Shown: piece by piece, positions 1 through 8,971 of the stretch | Layout: every line of letters begins with the position of its first letter | Numbering within the stretch: position 1 is the first letter of the stretch | NCBI RefSeq assembly: GCF_011927955.1 | Contig: NZ_JAATJN010000001.1 | Location: 62,001-126,000 of the forward strand | From: Brevibacterium marinum | GTDB lineage: Bacteria; Actinomycetota; Actinomycetes; Actinomycetales; Brevibacteriaceae | Direction of reading: 5' to 3' | DNA: 64,000 bases | Translations under genes and position numbers: made by a program | Notes under the pieces: model-generated | Told to the model about the DNA's origin: nothing | Databases searched by the model: none | Seen by the model: the letters and a program-made list of their open reading frames with translations, nothing else

Positions 1-1389
1 ACCTTCGACCGCCGAGACCAGGTAGCTGACCTAGCCGCTCTCATCCCGTCGCTGCGGGCAGTCGTTCGCATCGACAACCTCGGCGCGGAACCATTGGACG
101 AACAGGACCCGATCGCTGAACTCGTCGCGTGGGACGACATCGCCTCCGGCGATACGCCGCCGGAGTTCGTGCGGGTCGATTTCGACACCCCGCTGTGGGT
201 GCTCTACTCCTCCGGCACCACGGGGATCCCCAAGGGCATCGTGCACAGCCACGGTGGCGTGGTCATCGATCATCTGCGGCTGCTCGGACTGCAGCTGGAC
301 CTTCGCCCGGGAGACCGCTTCTTCTGGTACACGAACACGAACTGGATGATGTGGAATCTGGTCGCCTCGGCACTGTTGGCCGGCGCGACCACCGTCTGCT
401 TCGACGGCAGCCCCCTCTACCCCGGCCCACGCCGACTGTGGGAGATCGCCGCGGACACGCACGCCAACGTGCTCGGGGTCAGTCCAGGGATCTTCCTCTC
501 CGGAATGAAGGCAGGGCTGAAACCCGGCGAGGAGCTGGACCTGTCGGCTCTGCGGACGATCGGCGCGACCGGCGCACCGGTGCCCGCGCAGTGCTTTCCC
601 TGGGTCCGCGACGCCGTCGGCGAGCGCGTGCAGCTGGCCTCGACGAGCGGAGGCACGGACGTGGTCAGCGGATTCGCCGGATCCGCGCCGAACCTCGAGG
701 TGTGGTCGGGAGAGCTCTCCGCACCGATCCTCGGCGTGGCCCTGCAATCCTGGGACAATGACGGCGAACCTCTCATCGACGAGGTCGGGGAGATGGTGAT
801 CACCGAACCGATGCCGTCGATGCCGGTGAAGTTCTGGAACGATCCCGACGCGCAGCGCTACCGCGACACGTACTTCTCGATGTTCCGCGGAGTGTGGCGC
901 CACGGTGATTGGATCACGATCACCGACCACGGCAGCGTCATCATCTCCGGACGCTCGGATGCCACCCTCAACAGGCACGGCGTGCGTCTGGGCAGTGCCG
1001 ACATCTACGACGTCGTCGACGGCATCGCCGAGGTGGCCGAATCCCTGGTCATCGGCGCCGAGCAGCCTAACGGCGGGTATTGGATGCCGCTGTTCGTCGT
1101 CCTGGCAGAAGGTGTCGAACTCGACGACCAGCTGCGCAAGCGGATAAAGGACGAGTTGCGCACCAAGGCCTCCCCACGTCATGTCCCCGATGACATCATC
1201 GACGTGCCGGCCATCCCTCACACGCGCACGGGCAAGAAGCTCGAAGTTCCCGTCAAGCGGCTCATCCAGGGCCACCCTCTCGAGCGGGTGGCGAACCCTG
1301 ACGCCGTCGATGCGTTCGAGGCACTGACCTACTTCACTCGATTCGCGGTGGAGGAGGGGTCCGCTGACCAGAAGGGCTCGGCCGACTGA
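1..1389 (+). CDS. Acetoacetyl-CoA synthetase, C-terminal part (5' end outside window)
   Basis: The frame is open from base 1 and gives the last 462 residues of an ANL-superfamily ligase. Family knowledge: it activates acetoacetate with ATP and couples it to CoA in the cytosol, feeding ketone-body or polyhydroxyalkanoate carbon into acetoacetyl-CoA. Visible are the AMP-binding loop YSSGTTGIPKGIVHSHGG from about codon 69, the TNTNWMMWN segment typical of acetoacetate ligases, the hinge GRSDATLNRHGVRLG, and the C-terminal lysine motif RTGKKLEVPVK. The family is about 650 residues long, so roughly the first 190 are missing. A perfect 12-bp hairpin begins directly at the stop codon. Confidence 0.9.
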   Translation, partial: TFDRRDQVADLAALIPSLRAVVRIDNLGAEPLDEQDPIAELVAWDDIASGDTPPEFVRVDFDTPLWVLYSSGTTGIPKGIVHSHGGVVIDHLRLLGLQLDLRPGDRFFWYTNTNWMMWNLVASALLAGATTVCFDGSPLYPGPRRLWEIAADTHANVLGVSPGIFLSGMKAGLKPGEELDLSALRTIGATGAPVPAQCFPWVRDAVGERVQLASTSGGTDVVSGFAGSAPNLEVWSGELSAPILGVALQSWDNDGEPLIDEVGEMVITEPMPSMPVKFWNDPDAQRYRDTYFSMFRGVWRHGDWITITDHGSVIISGRSDATLNRHGVRLGSADIYDVVDGIAEVAESLVIGAEQPNGGYWMPLFVVLAEGVELDDQLRKRIKDELRTKASPRHVPDDIIDVPAIPHTRTGKKLEVPVKRLIQGHPLERVANPDAVDAFEALTYFTRFAVEEGSADQKGSAD

Positions 1390-1421
1390 CCCCCAGCGGC
1401 GCCCCGGGACGCCGCTGGGGG
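1390..1421 (+). terminator. Hairpin after the acetoacetyl-CoA synthetase gene
   Basis: Perfect 12-bp inverted repeat (CCCCCAGCGGCG at 1390-1401 pairing with 1410-1421) around an 8-base loop. It starts right after the stop codon. There is no T-run, as is common for terminators in high-GC actinobacteria. Confidence 0.7.
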
Positions 1422-1515
1422 TGCTGATGCGACTGTCATCCGGTTCGGAAGGTTCACCGGTCTCTCATCGCCTCAGTGAATGGCTCGTTCGGCCTCAACT
1501 GTCGTTACGGTCGGA

Positions 1516-3183
1516 TCACTCGGTCTCGTGCGTCTCGGCACTGACCTGTCGAGTGTTCTCAACGTTCTTGACGACGTCGTGCGGTGCCAGGCGCGTTGCC
1601 ACACCGATAGCGAAGACGATGACCGTCAGCACCAGGCAAGCCAATTCGCCCCAACCGAAGCTCAGCACGCCCAGTCCCTCACCGTAGTCGCCGAGGAAGC
1701 TCAGCAGTGCGAGACTGCCGATCCACACGAGCATCCACCAGCCCGATCCGAACTGCAGCGGCGGGATCTTGCTGCGGTTGCTGAATGCGTAGTGCAGCCC
1801 CAGTACGACGTAGCCGAGTGCCATCGCGAGGAAGAGCTTCCAGTTCGTGTCCCACCCGGTCCAATAGACGATGAGGTTCGCGGCGAGGAAGCCCAGGAAC
1901 GGCAGGGTGTCACCACCGGGGATGCGGAATGGACGCTCCTGGTCCGGCAGCTGACGTCTCAGTGCGGCCACAGCGATGGGGCCGCTGCCGAACGAGATGA
2001 CGGTGCCCGACGTGATGAATCCGACCATCTTCGCCCACGAGGGGAACGGGAAGAACAGGAAACATGCCACGACGAAGGTCACGAGGAGGCCGACCCAGGG
2101 AATGCCCTTCTTGTTCAACTTCGCCAACCCGGACGGCGCATTGCCGACGCGAGCCTGCGAGTAAGACAATCGAGGAGTCAACGCGGTGAAGATGAGACCC
2201 GTGTCAGCCGGCGACACGACAGCATCGATGTAGAGGACGATGGCCAGCCACATCGCGCCGAGCATGATCGCGATCTCTGCCCAGGGGCCTGCCGAGTTCG
2301 AGAACGACAGGCCCGACCAGCCGTCCTTGAGCAAGTCGGTGGGAATCGCTCCGATGAAGGCGACCTGAAGCAGAATGTAGATGATGCCGGTGAGGATGAT
2401 CGATCCGATGACTGCGAACGGCACGTTCTTCTGCGGGTTCTTGGTCTCACCTGCGAATTCCACGCCCTGGCGGAAGCCCAGGTAGGAGAACACGATTCCC
2501 GCAGCCGGAAGGGCGGCCAGGATCGGCTCGAACCCGTTCGGGGCGAATCCGCCGAATTCGGCCATATGGAAGTGGCCCGGGTTGAACGCTAGGATCGCCA
2601 GGACCACGAAGACCAGCACGATGACCAGCAGCTTCCACCACACGAGGATGTTGTTGAAATTCGCGAAGAACTTCACGCCGTACATGTTGATGATGCAGAA
2701 CACCAGCACCATCGCGACGCTGACGAGGATGCCCCGTCCCGTCAGAACCAGCACCCCTTCCTTGCTCTCCATGAGCCAGGGCAGATAGCTGGAGGCGTAC
2801 TGGACTGCTGCCAGCACCTCGATGCCGACGGTGCCCGCCGCAGACAGCCACGTGATCCACCCGCTGGTATAGCTGGCAAATGACCCGAAGGCGTAATGCG
2901 GATAACGGACGACGCCGCCGGCAACCGGGAACATGACGCCGAGTTCGGAATAGTTGATGGCCACGAAGATGATCATGACGGCGCCGATCGCCCAGGACAG
3001 GATCGCTGCGGGTCCGGCCATGCTGGCCGCATCGAATGCTCCGAACAGCCAGCCCGATCCGATGATGGATCCGACGCCGGTGAACAGGAGCCCGACCTTG
3101 CCTATATCGCGTTTGAGTCCTCTGTCATGGACAACTGTCACACTCGTCGGCGCGTTCGCTGACTGTGCATTCCCTGAGGGCAT
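1516..3183 (-). CDS. APC-family amino acid permease
   Basis: A 555-residue polytopic membrane protein of the amino acid-polyamine-organocation superfamily, expected to import an amino acid by proton symport. The first membrane segment carries the APC signature (GVGSIIGSGWLFG near residue 33), followed by alternating hydrophobic segments (about 12) and a soluble C-terminal tail. The length and N-terminal pattern resemble aspartate:proton symporter-like members, but the substrate cannot be read from sequence. I chose the ATG at 3183 over the upstream start at 3246 because it has a GGGAGG ribosome-binding site five bases before it and gives a normal N-terminus. The gene stands alone; an 8-bp-arm inverted repeat lies about 130 bases upstream. 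Confidence 0.85.
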   Translation of the reverse strand: MPSGNAQSANAPTSVTVVHDRGLKRDIGKVGLLFTGVGSIIGSGWLFGAFDAASMAGPAAILSWAIGAVMIIFVAINYSELGVMFPVAGGVVRYPHYAFGSFASYTSGWITWLSAAGTVGIEVLAAVQYASSYLPWLMESKEGVLVLTGRGILVSVAMVLVFCIINMYGVKFFANFNNILVWWKLLVIVLVFVVLAILAFNPGHFHMAEFGGFAPNGFEPILAALPAAGIVFSYLGFRQGVEFAGETKNPQKNVPFAVIGSIILTGIIYILLQVAFIGAIPTDLLKDGWSGLSFSNSAGPWAEIAIMLGAMWLAIVLYIDAVVSPADTGLIFTALTPRLSYSQARVGNAPSGLAKLNKKGIPWVGLLVTFVVACFLFFPFPSWAKMVGFITSGTVISFGSGPIAVAALRRQLPDQERPFRIPGGDTLPFLGFLAANLIVYWTGWDTNWKLFLAMALGYVVLGLHYAFSNRSKIPPLQFGSGWWMLVWIGSLALLSFLGDYGEGLGVLSFGWGELACLVLTVIVFAIGVATRLAPHDVVKNVENTRQVSAETHETE

Positions 3184-3314
3184 CTTTGCCTCCCACACGA
3201 GTAATGGATGGAATTCTGGAGACAGTCTTCTCCTGCGATCGCGCAATTGTCAATGCCATCGTCGGAGGTCATGGCTTCACAGGCAGCGACGCGAAGGCAC
3301 ATACGCACCGTCAC

Positions 3315-3338
3315 ATCTGACACGTTCAGATGTCAGAT
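3315..3338. promoter_or_regulatory. Inverted repeat upstream of the APC permease gene
   Basis: Perfect 8-bp arms ATCTGACA and TGTCAGAT are separated by 8 bases. The size and spacing fit a dimeric repressor operator. It lies between the end of the ABC exporter ATPase gene and the start of the permease gene, both on the reverse strand, so it would act on the permease. No regulator gene is adjacent. Confidence 0.4.
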
Positions 3339-3352
3339 ATGTCGATGTGAAA

Positions 3353-3375
3353 CGAAACATGAGATTGATGTTTCG
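3353..3375 (-). terminator. Hairpin after the ABC exporter ATPase gene
   Basis: Perfect 8-bp arms (CGAAACAT and ATGTTTCG) with a 7-base loop, 5 bases past the stop codon of the reverse-strand gene ending at 3381. On that strand it is followed by a short T-rich stretch, so it is a plausible intrinsic terminator. Confidence 0.55.
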
Positions 3376-3380
3376 GGCAG

Positions 3381-4208
3381 TCAGGTCTTCTCCGACTTGG
3401 TGAAGTTCTGGTATTCCTTGATGATGTCCGCGGCAGGCCCGTCCGCGCGCAGGACGCCCTTCTCGATCCACAGTGCACGGTTACAAGTGTCCTTGATGGA
3501 TCGCATCGAATGGGAAACGAGGAAGACCGTACCGGCATTCTCGCGAATCGACCGGATCCGCCCCTCACTTCTGTCGCGGAACTTCTTGTCACCGACATTG
3601 AGTGCCTCGTCGACGATGAGGATCTCGTGCTGAACCGAGGTTGCGATGGCGAACTTCAGACGTTGGGACATGCCCGAGGAATACGTGCGCATCGGCAGGT
3701 CGATGAAATCCTCGAGCCCGGTGAACTCGACGATGTCGTCGAACTTCTCCTCAATCTGCGGGCGGGTCAGGCCCAGGGCCAGCGAACCGAGAACGATGTT
3801 GCGGGCGCCGGAGAGATCCGGGATCAGAGCGGCACCGACGCCGAGGAGGTTCGGCCTCGAGTTCGCGTAGATCGCACCTTCCGAGGTGGGTGTCAGGCCC
3901 GTGATCGAGCGCATGAGCGTCGACTTTCCAGAGCCGTTGCTGCCGATGACGCCGATCGATTCGTTCTTGTGCGCGACGAAGCTGACACCCTTGAGCGCAT
4001 GGACTTCTTGGAGCCCGTGCTGACGATTGAGCAGTCCTCCGCCACCGCCGAGTTTGAGCTTCTTGCCCGTGGCCATGGTCTTATAGCGAACGTGCACGTT
4101 GTCGCAGACGACCACCGGAGGATTGTTCTTCGTGACGTCCGGGAGACCGCCTGTGTCGTGCGTTTCCTGCTCAATATCGGTCTGCTCAGTCTCGCTCTGC
4201 TCACTCAT
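3381..4208 (-). CDS. ABC exporter ATP-binding protein, Wzt/TagH-like
   Basis: A 275-residue ABC ATPase of the polysaccharide/teichoic-acid export type (ABC-2 exporters, Wzt or TagH branch). Visible are Walker A GSNGSGKST, the signature YSSGMSQRLKFAIA typical of this branch, Walker B ILIVDEAL, and the switch histidine in VSHSM. The first ~30 residues are acidic and glutamine-rich and precede the nucleotide-binding domain. There is no long C-terminal carbohydrate-binding domain. The ATG at 4208 overlaps the stop of the permease gene by 8 bases, so the pair is translationally coupled. It would energise export of a lipid-linked cell-wall glycopolymer, but no glycosyltransferase genes are adjacent, so the cargo is unknown. 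Confidence 0.87.
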   Translation of the reverse strand: MSEQSETEQTDIEQETHDTGGLPDVTKNNPPVVVCDNVHVRYKTMATGKKLKLGGGGGLLNRQHGLQEVHALKGVSFVAHKNESIGVIGSNGSGKSTLMRSITGLTPTSEGAIYANSRPNLLGVGAALIPDLSGARNIVLGSLALGLTRPQIEEKFDDIVEFTGLEDFIDLPMRTYSSGMSQRLKFAIATSVQHEILIVDEALNVGDKKFRDRSEGRIRSIRENAGTVFLVSHSMRSIKDTCNRALWIEKGVLRADGPAADIIKEYQNFTKSEKT

Positions 4209-5058
4209 CGCGACCGTACCTTTCCTCGGCCTGCCAGAAGAAGACGAAGCCGATGATGAAGATGCCGAACGCCCAAATGGACAGGTGCCAGAAGTAGTCG
4301 TAGGGAACATCACGACCCTTCATCAGGATGCCGCGGGCAATGGCAAGGACGTTATTCAGCGGTTGCCAATCGGCGAACGGCTGCAGAGCCGGGTTGATCT
4401 TCTCGACCATAGTCTTGAGCTCGAAGAACACGCCCGAGGTGTAGAAGATCAACCGTGAAATGAATGGAGTGACCTGGGACAGATCACGGAAGTGGACCGT
4501 GACGCGGGCGAAGATGAACGCTACGCCCTGATTGAAGATCCAGAACAGGATGACCAATGGAATGAAGAGGAACCAATCCCAGTCAGGACGGGCGCCGAAC
4601 AGCATGACCAGAATCGCCATGAAGATGAAAGTGGGAATGAAATTCAGAAGATTCTGAAACACCGTGGCGATGGGCAGCACGATGCGCGGGAACGGCAGGG
4701 ATTGGACGAGCGAGGCGTTCGAAATGATCGACTTCGCGCCACCGTTCATCGAGGTGTTGAAGAATTCGAGGACGAAGACGCCGATGACGACGAATGGAGC
4801 GAAGTCTGGTGGGCGCGCAGTCGCGCCCTGCATGATGACGCCGAAGACCGTGCCGTAGATGAGCGCCGAGAACGCGGGCCTCAGCAGCACCCAGAGCATG
4901 CCGAGCCGGTTGCGTTCGTTCTCGCTCTGCATCTTGTACTTCGCAAGGGAGAAGGTGAAGTCGCTGCGAGTGATCAGCTGCTTGACGTACTGCGGCAGTG
5001 ACGGCCGCCCGCCGACTCTGCCGAGCCCGTGCTCGTCAGCTAGCTTAGCCATATCCAT
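4201..5058 (-). CDS. ABC-2 type exporter permease, Wzm/TagG-like
   Basis: A 285-residue membrane protein with six predicted membrane segments, of the ABC-2 permease family for O-antigen or teichoic-acid export. The N-terminal cytoplasmic segment ends in MQSENERNRLGMLWVLLRP, typical of Wzm/TagG proteins, and the C-terminus ends in the charged AEERYGRDE. It is the partner of the overlapping downstream ATPase gene. The start is uncertain: in-frame ATGs lie at 5058 and 5052 with only a weak GAGAG motif upstream, and the frame stays open to 5133. It lies 71 bases downstream of an FAD reductase gene on the same strand and could be cotranscribed with it. Confidence 0.85.
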   Translation of the reverse strand: MDMAKLADEHGLGRVGGRPSLPQYVKQLITRSDFTFSLAKYKMQSENERNRLGMLWVLLRPAFSALIYGTVFGVIMQGATARPPDFAPFVVIGVFVLEFFNTSMNGGAKSIISNASLVQSLPFPRIVLPIATVFQNLLNFIPTFIFMAILVMLFGARPDWDWFLFIPLVILFWIFNQGVAFIFARVTVHFRDLSQVTPFISRLIFYTSGVFFELKTMVEKINPALQPFADWQPLNNVLAIARGILMKGRDVPYDYFWHLSIWAFGIFIIGFVFFWQAEERYGRDE

Positions 5059-5129
5059 GTACAGAAGTTTCTCTCGTCGGCGGCTGGGAGTCGAACACAG
5101 GAAGTCTACGTGATGGGAGTAGCCCATTC

Positions 5130-6323
5130 TCACAGTCGACTGTGAGCCTTGAAGTCGAAATCGGGGTCGTCGATCTGGGCCCGGCTCGGAATGTTATTAC
5201 CGGCGAGTACTCGACGAGCGGCGGCCTGCATCGGTGGCCAGTTGAGTGTTTCGACGCCGACGAGCCTGGCCTCGGGCTCTATTCCGTCGAAGTGGAAGAC
5301 CTGGAACTTCGTGCCGCTCGGGTCGTGCCTGATGATGGTGTCGGTGGCATCGGGGCTGGTCAGGCCTGCAGTGAAGACCTTCTCGGGGCCTTGGAAACTC
5401 CAGTGCCAGGGAACGTCGGACAACGGTTCCGCGGCCTCGTCGCCTTCGGCACTCAGTGATTCCGCGAGGTACCTGCCGTGACTTTCTGCCACGGGTTCGC
5501 AGGCCCAGGGATGGTCGAGTGCGTAAGGTCCATCGGTGATGAGTGCGCAATCGCCTGCCGCCCAGATGCCGGGGTGAGATGTTGCCAATTTCTCATTCAC
5601 CTCCCATGCCTCGGCGGGGCGGTCACCGTCGACGGGGATCACGATCGGTCGGGCGCCGACACTGGTGACGAACAAGTTGTGGGTGTTCTCCGGTATTTCG
5701 TCGGGGCTGCTCGTGTGGGCGACGAAATTCACACCCGCTTTCTGATGGTTGGCGAACAGAGCCTGCCTTACGGGTGCCGAAAGCTGCTTGCGCAGAGGTT
5801 CGCCACCGCGCAGGTAGACGGTGGCCTCGTGTCCGGCTGCGACCGCAGAGGTCGCGACCTCCATCCCCAGATACCCGGAGCCCAGGACGCCGACGTTGAG
5901 CGGTGCGCTGGATTCGGCGACCAGCTCGCGGATCCATTCGGCCTCGCCGAGGTTGTAGACCGGAAGCGCATCCGGGTACTGAGGGATTTCGGGTCGGTTG
6001 GCCTCCATCCCAGTGGCGAGGATGCAGTGGGTGAAGTCCAGGGTCTCCTCCGTGGCCAGGTGGACGGTGCCGCCCACACCCGCCTCGTCGAGGGTGATCT
6101 CCGTGGCCCGGTCACGGACGAAGGTGATGTGCTCATTGGACTCGAGGTGGAAGGGCAGGTGGTACCGGGAGCCGTCGAAGAGGTGCTTCGAGAGGGGCGG
6201 CCTTTCGCTGGTCCGGCCCGCGGCAGGGTCGACGAGTGTGACCGCCTGTCCGCGTTCACTGAATTCCCGGGCGGCAGTGGTTCCGGCCAGGCCTGCACCG
6301 ATGATGACGATCCGCTTGGTCAT
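5130..6323 (-). CDS. FAD-dependent NAD(P)H:ferredoxin/rubredoxin reductase-like oxidoreductase
   Basis: A 397-residue soluble flavoprotein. It has an N-terminal FAD dinucleotide motif GAGLAGTTAAREF at residues 8-20, the RPPLSK motif of ferredoxin-reductase-type enzymes (BphA4/rubredoxin reductase group) near residue 41, a second NAD(P)H-binding motif GVLGSGYLGMEVA near residue 144, and the FAD-contacting GIWAAGDCAL. The C-terminal ~80 residues match the reductase dimerisation domain. Family knowledge: it passes electrons from NAD(P)H to a small iron-sulfur protein, often serving a cytochrome P450 or oxygenase; no such partner is adjacent, and ferredoxin FdxA is 6 kb away. The ATG at 6323 fits the family N-terminus. 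Confidence 0.85.
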   Translation of the reverse strand: MTKRIVIIGAGLAGTTAAREFSERGQAVTLVDPAAGRTSERPPLSKHLFDGSRYHLPFHLESNEHITFVRDRATEITLDEAGVGGTVHLATEETLDFTHCILATGMEANRPEIPQYPDALPVYNLGEAEWIRELVAESSAPLNVGVLGSGYLGMEVATSAVAAGHEATVYLRGGEPLRKQLSAPVRQALFANHQKAGVNFVAHTSSPDEIPENTHNLFVTSVGARPIVIPVDGDRPAEAWEVNEKLATSHPGIWAAGDCALITDGPYALDHPWACEPVAESHGRYLAESLSAEGDEAAEPLSDVPWHWSFQGPEKVFTAGLTSPDATDTIIRHDPSGTKFQVFHFDGIEPEARLVGVETLNWPPMQAAARRVLAGNNIPSRAQIDDPDFDFKAHSRL

Positions 6324-6413
6324 GTCTCCATGCTAGTCCTGGAGTCGCATGGTGCCAGTCGTGCGGCCGACCGGGTGGGCGAGCAGCTTGCCGTCGTTGG
6401 GCTCGACCGTCGT

Positions 6414-6713
6414 CTACTCCTCGTCGTCTGCGGATTCGTCGGCGCGTCGGGCGGGGTCCTCGGCCACGAATTCCTCGGCAGCGGATTCGTCGATGGCGGT
6501 ATGCGAGCCGTCCGGGTTGCGATACAGGCTCACGCCCTCCTCTGCAGCCGCCTCACCGGCACGACGTTCGACGTCCTCCTCGGTATAGCCGACCTGCGCA
6601 TGCGAGTGCAGCTGCGAGGTGCCGGCCAGCGGCTCGGCCGTCTTGTCGAGCTTCTCCGCAACATCGCGCGCCTTCTTCTCGCCGCCCGACTCGTCGCGTG
6701 TGTCTCTGCTCAT
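6414..6713 (-). CDS. Small acidic hydrophilic protein of unknown function
   Basis: A 99-residue protein with no membrane segment or signal peptide, rich in Glu, Asp and Ala, with an acidic C-terminus (ADESADDEE). I do not recognise a family. Two ATG codons are adjacent (6716 and 6713); the second is chosen because the AAAGGA site then lies 5-6 bases upstream. The frame extends to 6884 without further support. It is divergent from the rhodanese gene with about 235 bases between them. Codon use resembles its neighbours, so I consider it a real gene. Confidence 0.6.
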   Translation of the reverse strand: MSRDTRDESGGEKKARDVAEKLDKTAEPLAGTSQLHSHAQVGYTEEDVERRAGEAAAEEGVSLYRNPDGSHTAIDESAAEEFVAEDPARRADESADDEE

Positions 6714-6937
6714 CATCGATCCTTTCACTGACGATCCATTGCTCCTCAGTCGTGTGGTCGACTGTTCGGTCATTGTCACACGTGCCACTGCCGAGCAACA
6801 GCCCCTGTCGGCACAAGGAGGTCGCGGTGGGGGTCGCTGCGGGACGTGCCGCACCACCTCGGCGACGGTGTCAACGGGCACCACCGCAGTGTCGGGTGGA
6901 CAGTCGCGGTGGGGTGCACAGTGAAAGTGCTGATGTC

Positions 6938-6943
6938 TAGACT
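6938..6943 (+). promoter_or_regulatory. Putative -10 box of a leaderless rhodanese transcript
   Basis: TAGACT ends 6 bases before the ATG at 6950, the spacing that places a transcription start at the start codon. An AAGG lies in the 6-base gap but is close for a Shine-Dalgarno site. No clear -35 is seen. Confidence 0.35.
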
Positions 6944-6949
6944 GAAGGC

Positions 6950-7276
6950 ATGGATGAAGAATCAGTCTCCGTGAATGAGATCCCCGAGGGTGCCGCCATC
7001 ATCGACGTCCGCGAGGACGACGAATGGGAGGCCGGGCACATCGATGGTGCGGTGCACGTGCCGCTGGGAGAACTGCCCACCCGCCTCGACGACCTGCCTC
7101 TCGATGACGACATGTACGTCATCTGCCGCACCGGCGGTCGCTCCCACCGTGCCGTGGCCTGGCTGACGAACAACGGCTTCGACGCCTACAACGTCACCGG
7201 CGGCATGGGCTCTTGGAACCTCGACAACGGCAAGCCGATCGTGTCAGAGACCGACGACGAGCCCTGGGTGAAGTGA
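6950..7276 (+). CDS. Single-domain rhodanese-like sulfurtransferase
   Basis: A 108-residue protein consisting of one rhodanese domain. The active-site cysteine is C59 in the loop CRTGGRSHRA, and the domain has the usual front motif IIDVREDDEWEAGHIDGA and back motif NVTGGMGSW. Family knowledge: such proteins carry persulfide sulfur, for example in cyanide detoxification or sulfur transfer, in the cytosol. It is a single gene facing a convergent MFS gene 30 bases downstream. The start codon sits 6 bases after a TAGACT hexamer, so the message may be leaderless. Confidence 0.88.
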   Translation: MDEESVSVNEIPEGAAIIDVREDDEWEAGHIDGAVHVPLGELPTRLDDLPLDDDMYVICRTGGRSHRAVAWLTNNGFDAYNVTGGMGSWNLDNGKPIVSETDDEPWVK

Positions 7277-7306
7277 ATCAGCCTTGAGTGCGGTCCCACC
7301 TGGCGA

Positions 7307-8929
7307 CTACTTCGCAGGATCCGGGATCTCGTCGGGGCGATATTTCGGCAGACGTGAAGCCGGCAGTGCCGCGGCCACGCTGATGCCGGCCAGGATGAGG
7401 AATCCGAGCTTCAGGGTACGCAGACGCTGCTGGGCGTTGAGTTCCACCGCCTCGTCGATCTGAGCCTGTGTCGCGGTGGTGGTGCTGAGGACCTCCTTGA
7501 GTTCGTCGTTGCTGGTGAAGTTGATGTTGTCGAGGTCGACCTGGGCCACGAGCTCCTCGGGCAGCTCCGGATGGTCCTCGACCGCACCGGTGATCCCGGC
7601 GCTCAGCGTCGTGACGAGCACGGCACCCATCACCGCTGTGCCGACAGCCGAGGCCAAGTTCTGGGCAGTCCCGCGGATCGAGCCGACGTCCCCGGCCAGA
7701 TGCTTCGGAGCCGCGGTGACCAGGACGTTGAACACGAGGGTCACGAGCGCCCCCTGGCCGATTCCGAAGACGATCAGTCCGAGGATCGTCGGCAGGGTCT
7801 CCCAGTTGTTCGTGACCACGAAGGCCAACCACACCAAAGCCACGGTGGTCAGGCCGAAGGAGAAGAGAGCGATCGTGCGGGGAGAATAGCGCTTGTAGAA
7901 CCGCACGATCAGAGTAGCGGTGACGAAGACCGTGAGGTTGAAAGGAAGCATCGCCATCGAGGTGTCGAACGGGGTGCGCCCCTGCACGACCTGGATGTAG
8001 GTGGGCACAGTGAAGTTCACCGCGGCCTCCATCGCGACGATGACGAACATGGCGTACACGGCGGCACGTTCGGTGGGCCTGGCCAAGACGCTGATGTCGA
8101 CCAGCGGCACCTTCCCCTTGGCGACGCGCCGACGCGTCCACATGAAGAAGGCCTGGCCGAGGACGACTCCGACGACGACGAAGACCGGTGCCGGGGACAG
8201 ACCTGCGATGGAGAACGGAGCACCGTCCTCGGCACTGACGATCCCCCAGGCGTTGAGATTGTTGAATCCCATCGTCAGCAGCACGATCGCACCGCCGATG
8301 AGCACCGAGGCGACGAGGTCGATGCGGATCGTGGGATCACCTTTGTCCGAACGCAGTTTGAAGCTGAGTGCGAAGACGATGACGGCCAGTCCGAGGGTGA
8401 TGAAGAAGATCGGCCGCCAGCCGACCAGGGTGCCCAGTGTTCCGCCGATGAGGAATGCGCTCATGCCGGAGAACGCACGTGCCGAACCGAGGGACCCCAC
8501 CGCCGCCGCCTGCTGAGAGCCCCGGTAGTTCTCTGCGATGAGCGCGACGAGAGCGGGGACGATGATGGCCGCGGCGGCACCGGCGAGGATCTGCCCGGCG
8601 ATAGCCCAGGCCACCGTGCGCGAGAAGATCATCAGCAGCGATGATCCGGCGAACACGATGAGGACGATGCGGAAGATGACGACCCAGCCGATTCGCTGGC
8701 CGAGCTTCGCACCGGTCATGACAAGGGCTGCGACGGCGAGTCCGTAGACGACGATCGTCGACGAGGCGACGGTGGGCGCGACACCGAAGTCCTCGACCAT
8801 TCCGCCCAACGAGATCGGCAGGGCTGCGACGTTGAAGGACATGAGGACCTGGGCGAGGAACAGCCCGATCATCGGTGTCCAGGATGCACGGTCCTCGACG
8901 TGATCGGAAGGGGCGGGTGCAGCGGACAC
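7307..8929 (-). CDS. MFS transporter, DHA2 (14-segment) drug-efflux type
   Basis: A 540-residue membrane protein with about 14 hydrophobic segments, which fits the DHA2 family of proton-driven multidrug exporters. The antiporter motif C region (GSLGSARAFSGMSAFLIGGTLG) follows a loop with AENYRGSQQ. There is a 60-residue extracytoplasmic segment before the last membrane helix (about residues 440-500), as in many actinobacterial members. The start is a GTG at 8929 with AAAGGA seven bases upstream; an ATG at 8934 is out of frame. Substrate unknown. It is convergent with the rhodanese gene and 42 bases downstream of the glutaminase gene on the same strand. Confidence 0.85.
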   Translation of the reverse strand: MSAAPAPSDHVEDRASWTPMIGLFLAQVLMSFNVAALPISLGGMVEDFGVAPTVASSTIVVYGLAVAALVMTGAKLGQRIGWVVIFRIVLIVFAGSSLLMIFSRTVAWAIAGQILAGAAAAIIVPALVALIAENYRGSQQAAAVGSLGSARAFSGMSAFLIGGTLGTLVGWRPIFFITLGLAVIVFALSFKLRSDKGDPTIRIDLVASVLIGGAIVLLTMGFNNLNAWGIVSAEDGAPFSIAGLSPAPVFVVVGVVLGQAFFMWTRRRVAKGKVPLVDISVLARPTERAAVYAMFVIVAMEAAVNFTVPTYIQVVQGRTPFDTSMAMLPFNLTVFVTATLIVRFYKRYSPRTIALFSFGLTTVALVWLAFVVTNNWETLPTILGLIVFGIGQGALVTLVFNVLVTAAPKHLAGDVGSIRGTAQNLASAVGTAVMGAVLVTTLSAGITGAVEDHPELPEELVAQVDLDNINFTSNDELKEVLSTTTATQAQIDEAVELNAQQRLRTLKLGFLILAGISVAAALPASRLPKYRPDEIPDPAK

Positions 8930-8971
8930 GGCATTTCCTTTCAGTGGGGTGACGAGGTCAGCGCATAGTTG

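Noticed and set aside
31-1275. 414-codon reverse-strand ORF opposite the acetoacetyl-CoA synthetase
   Set aside because: It is the antisense of a gene with clear ligase motifs; long antisense frames are expected in high-GC DNA.
5478-6731. 417-codon + strand ORF
   Set aside because: It is antisense to the FAD reductase and the small acidic protein and has no recognisable motif.
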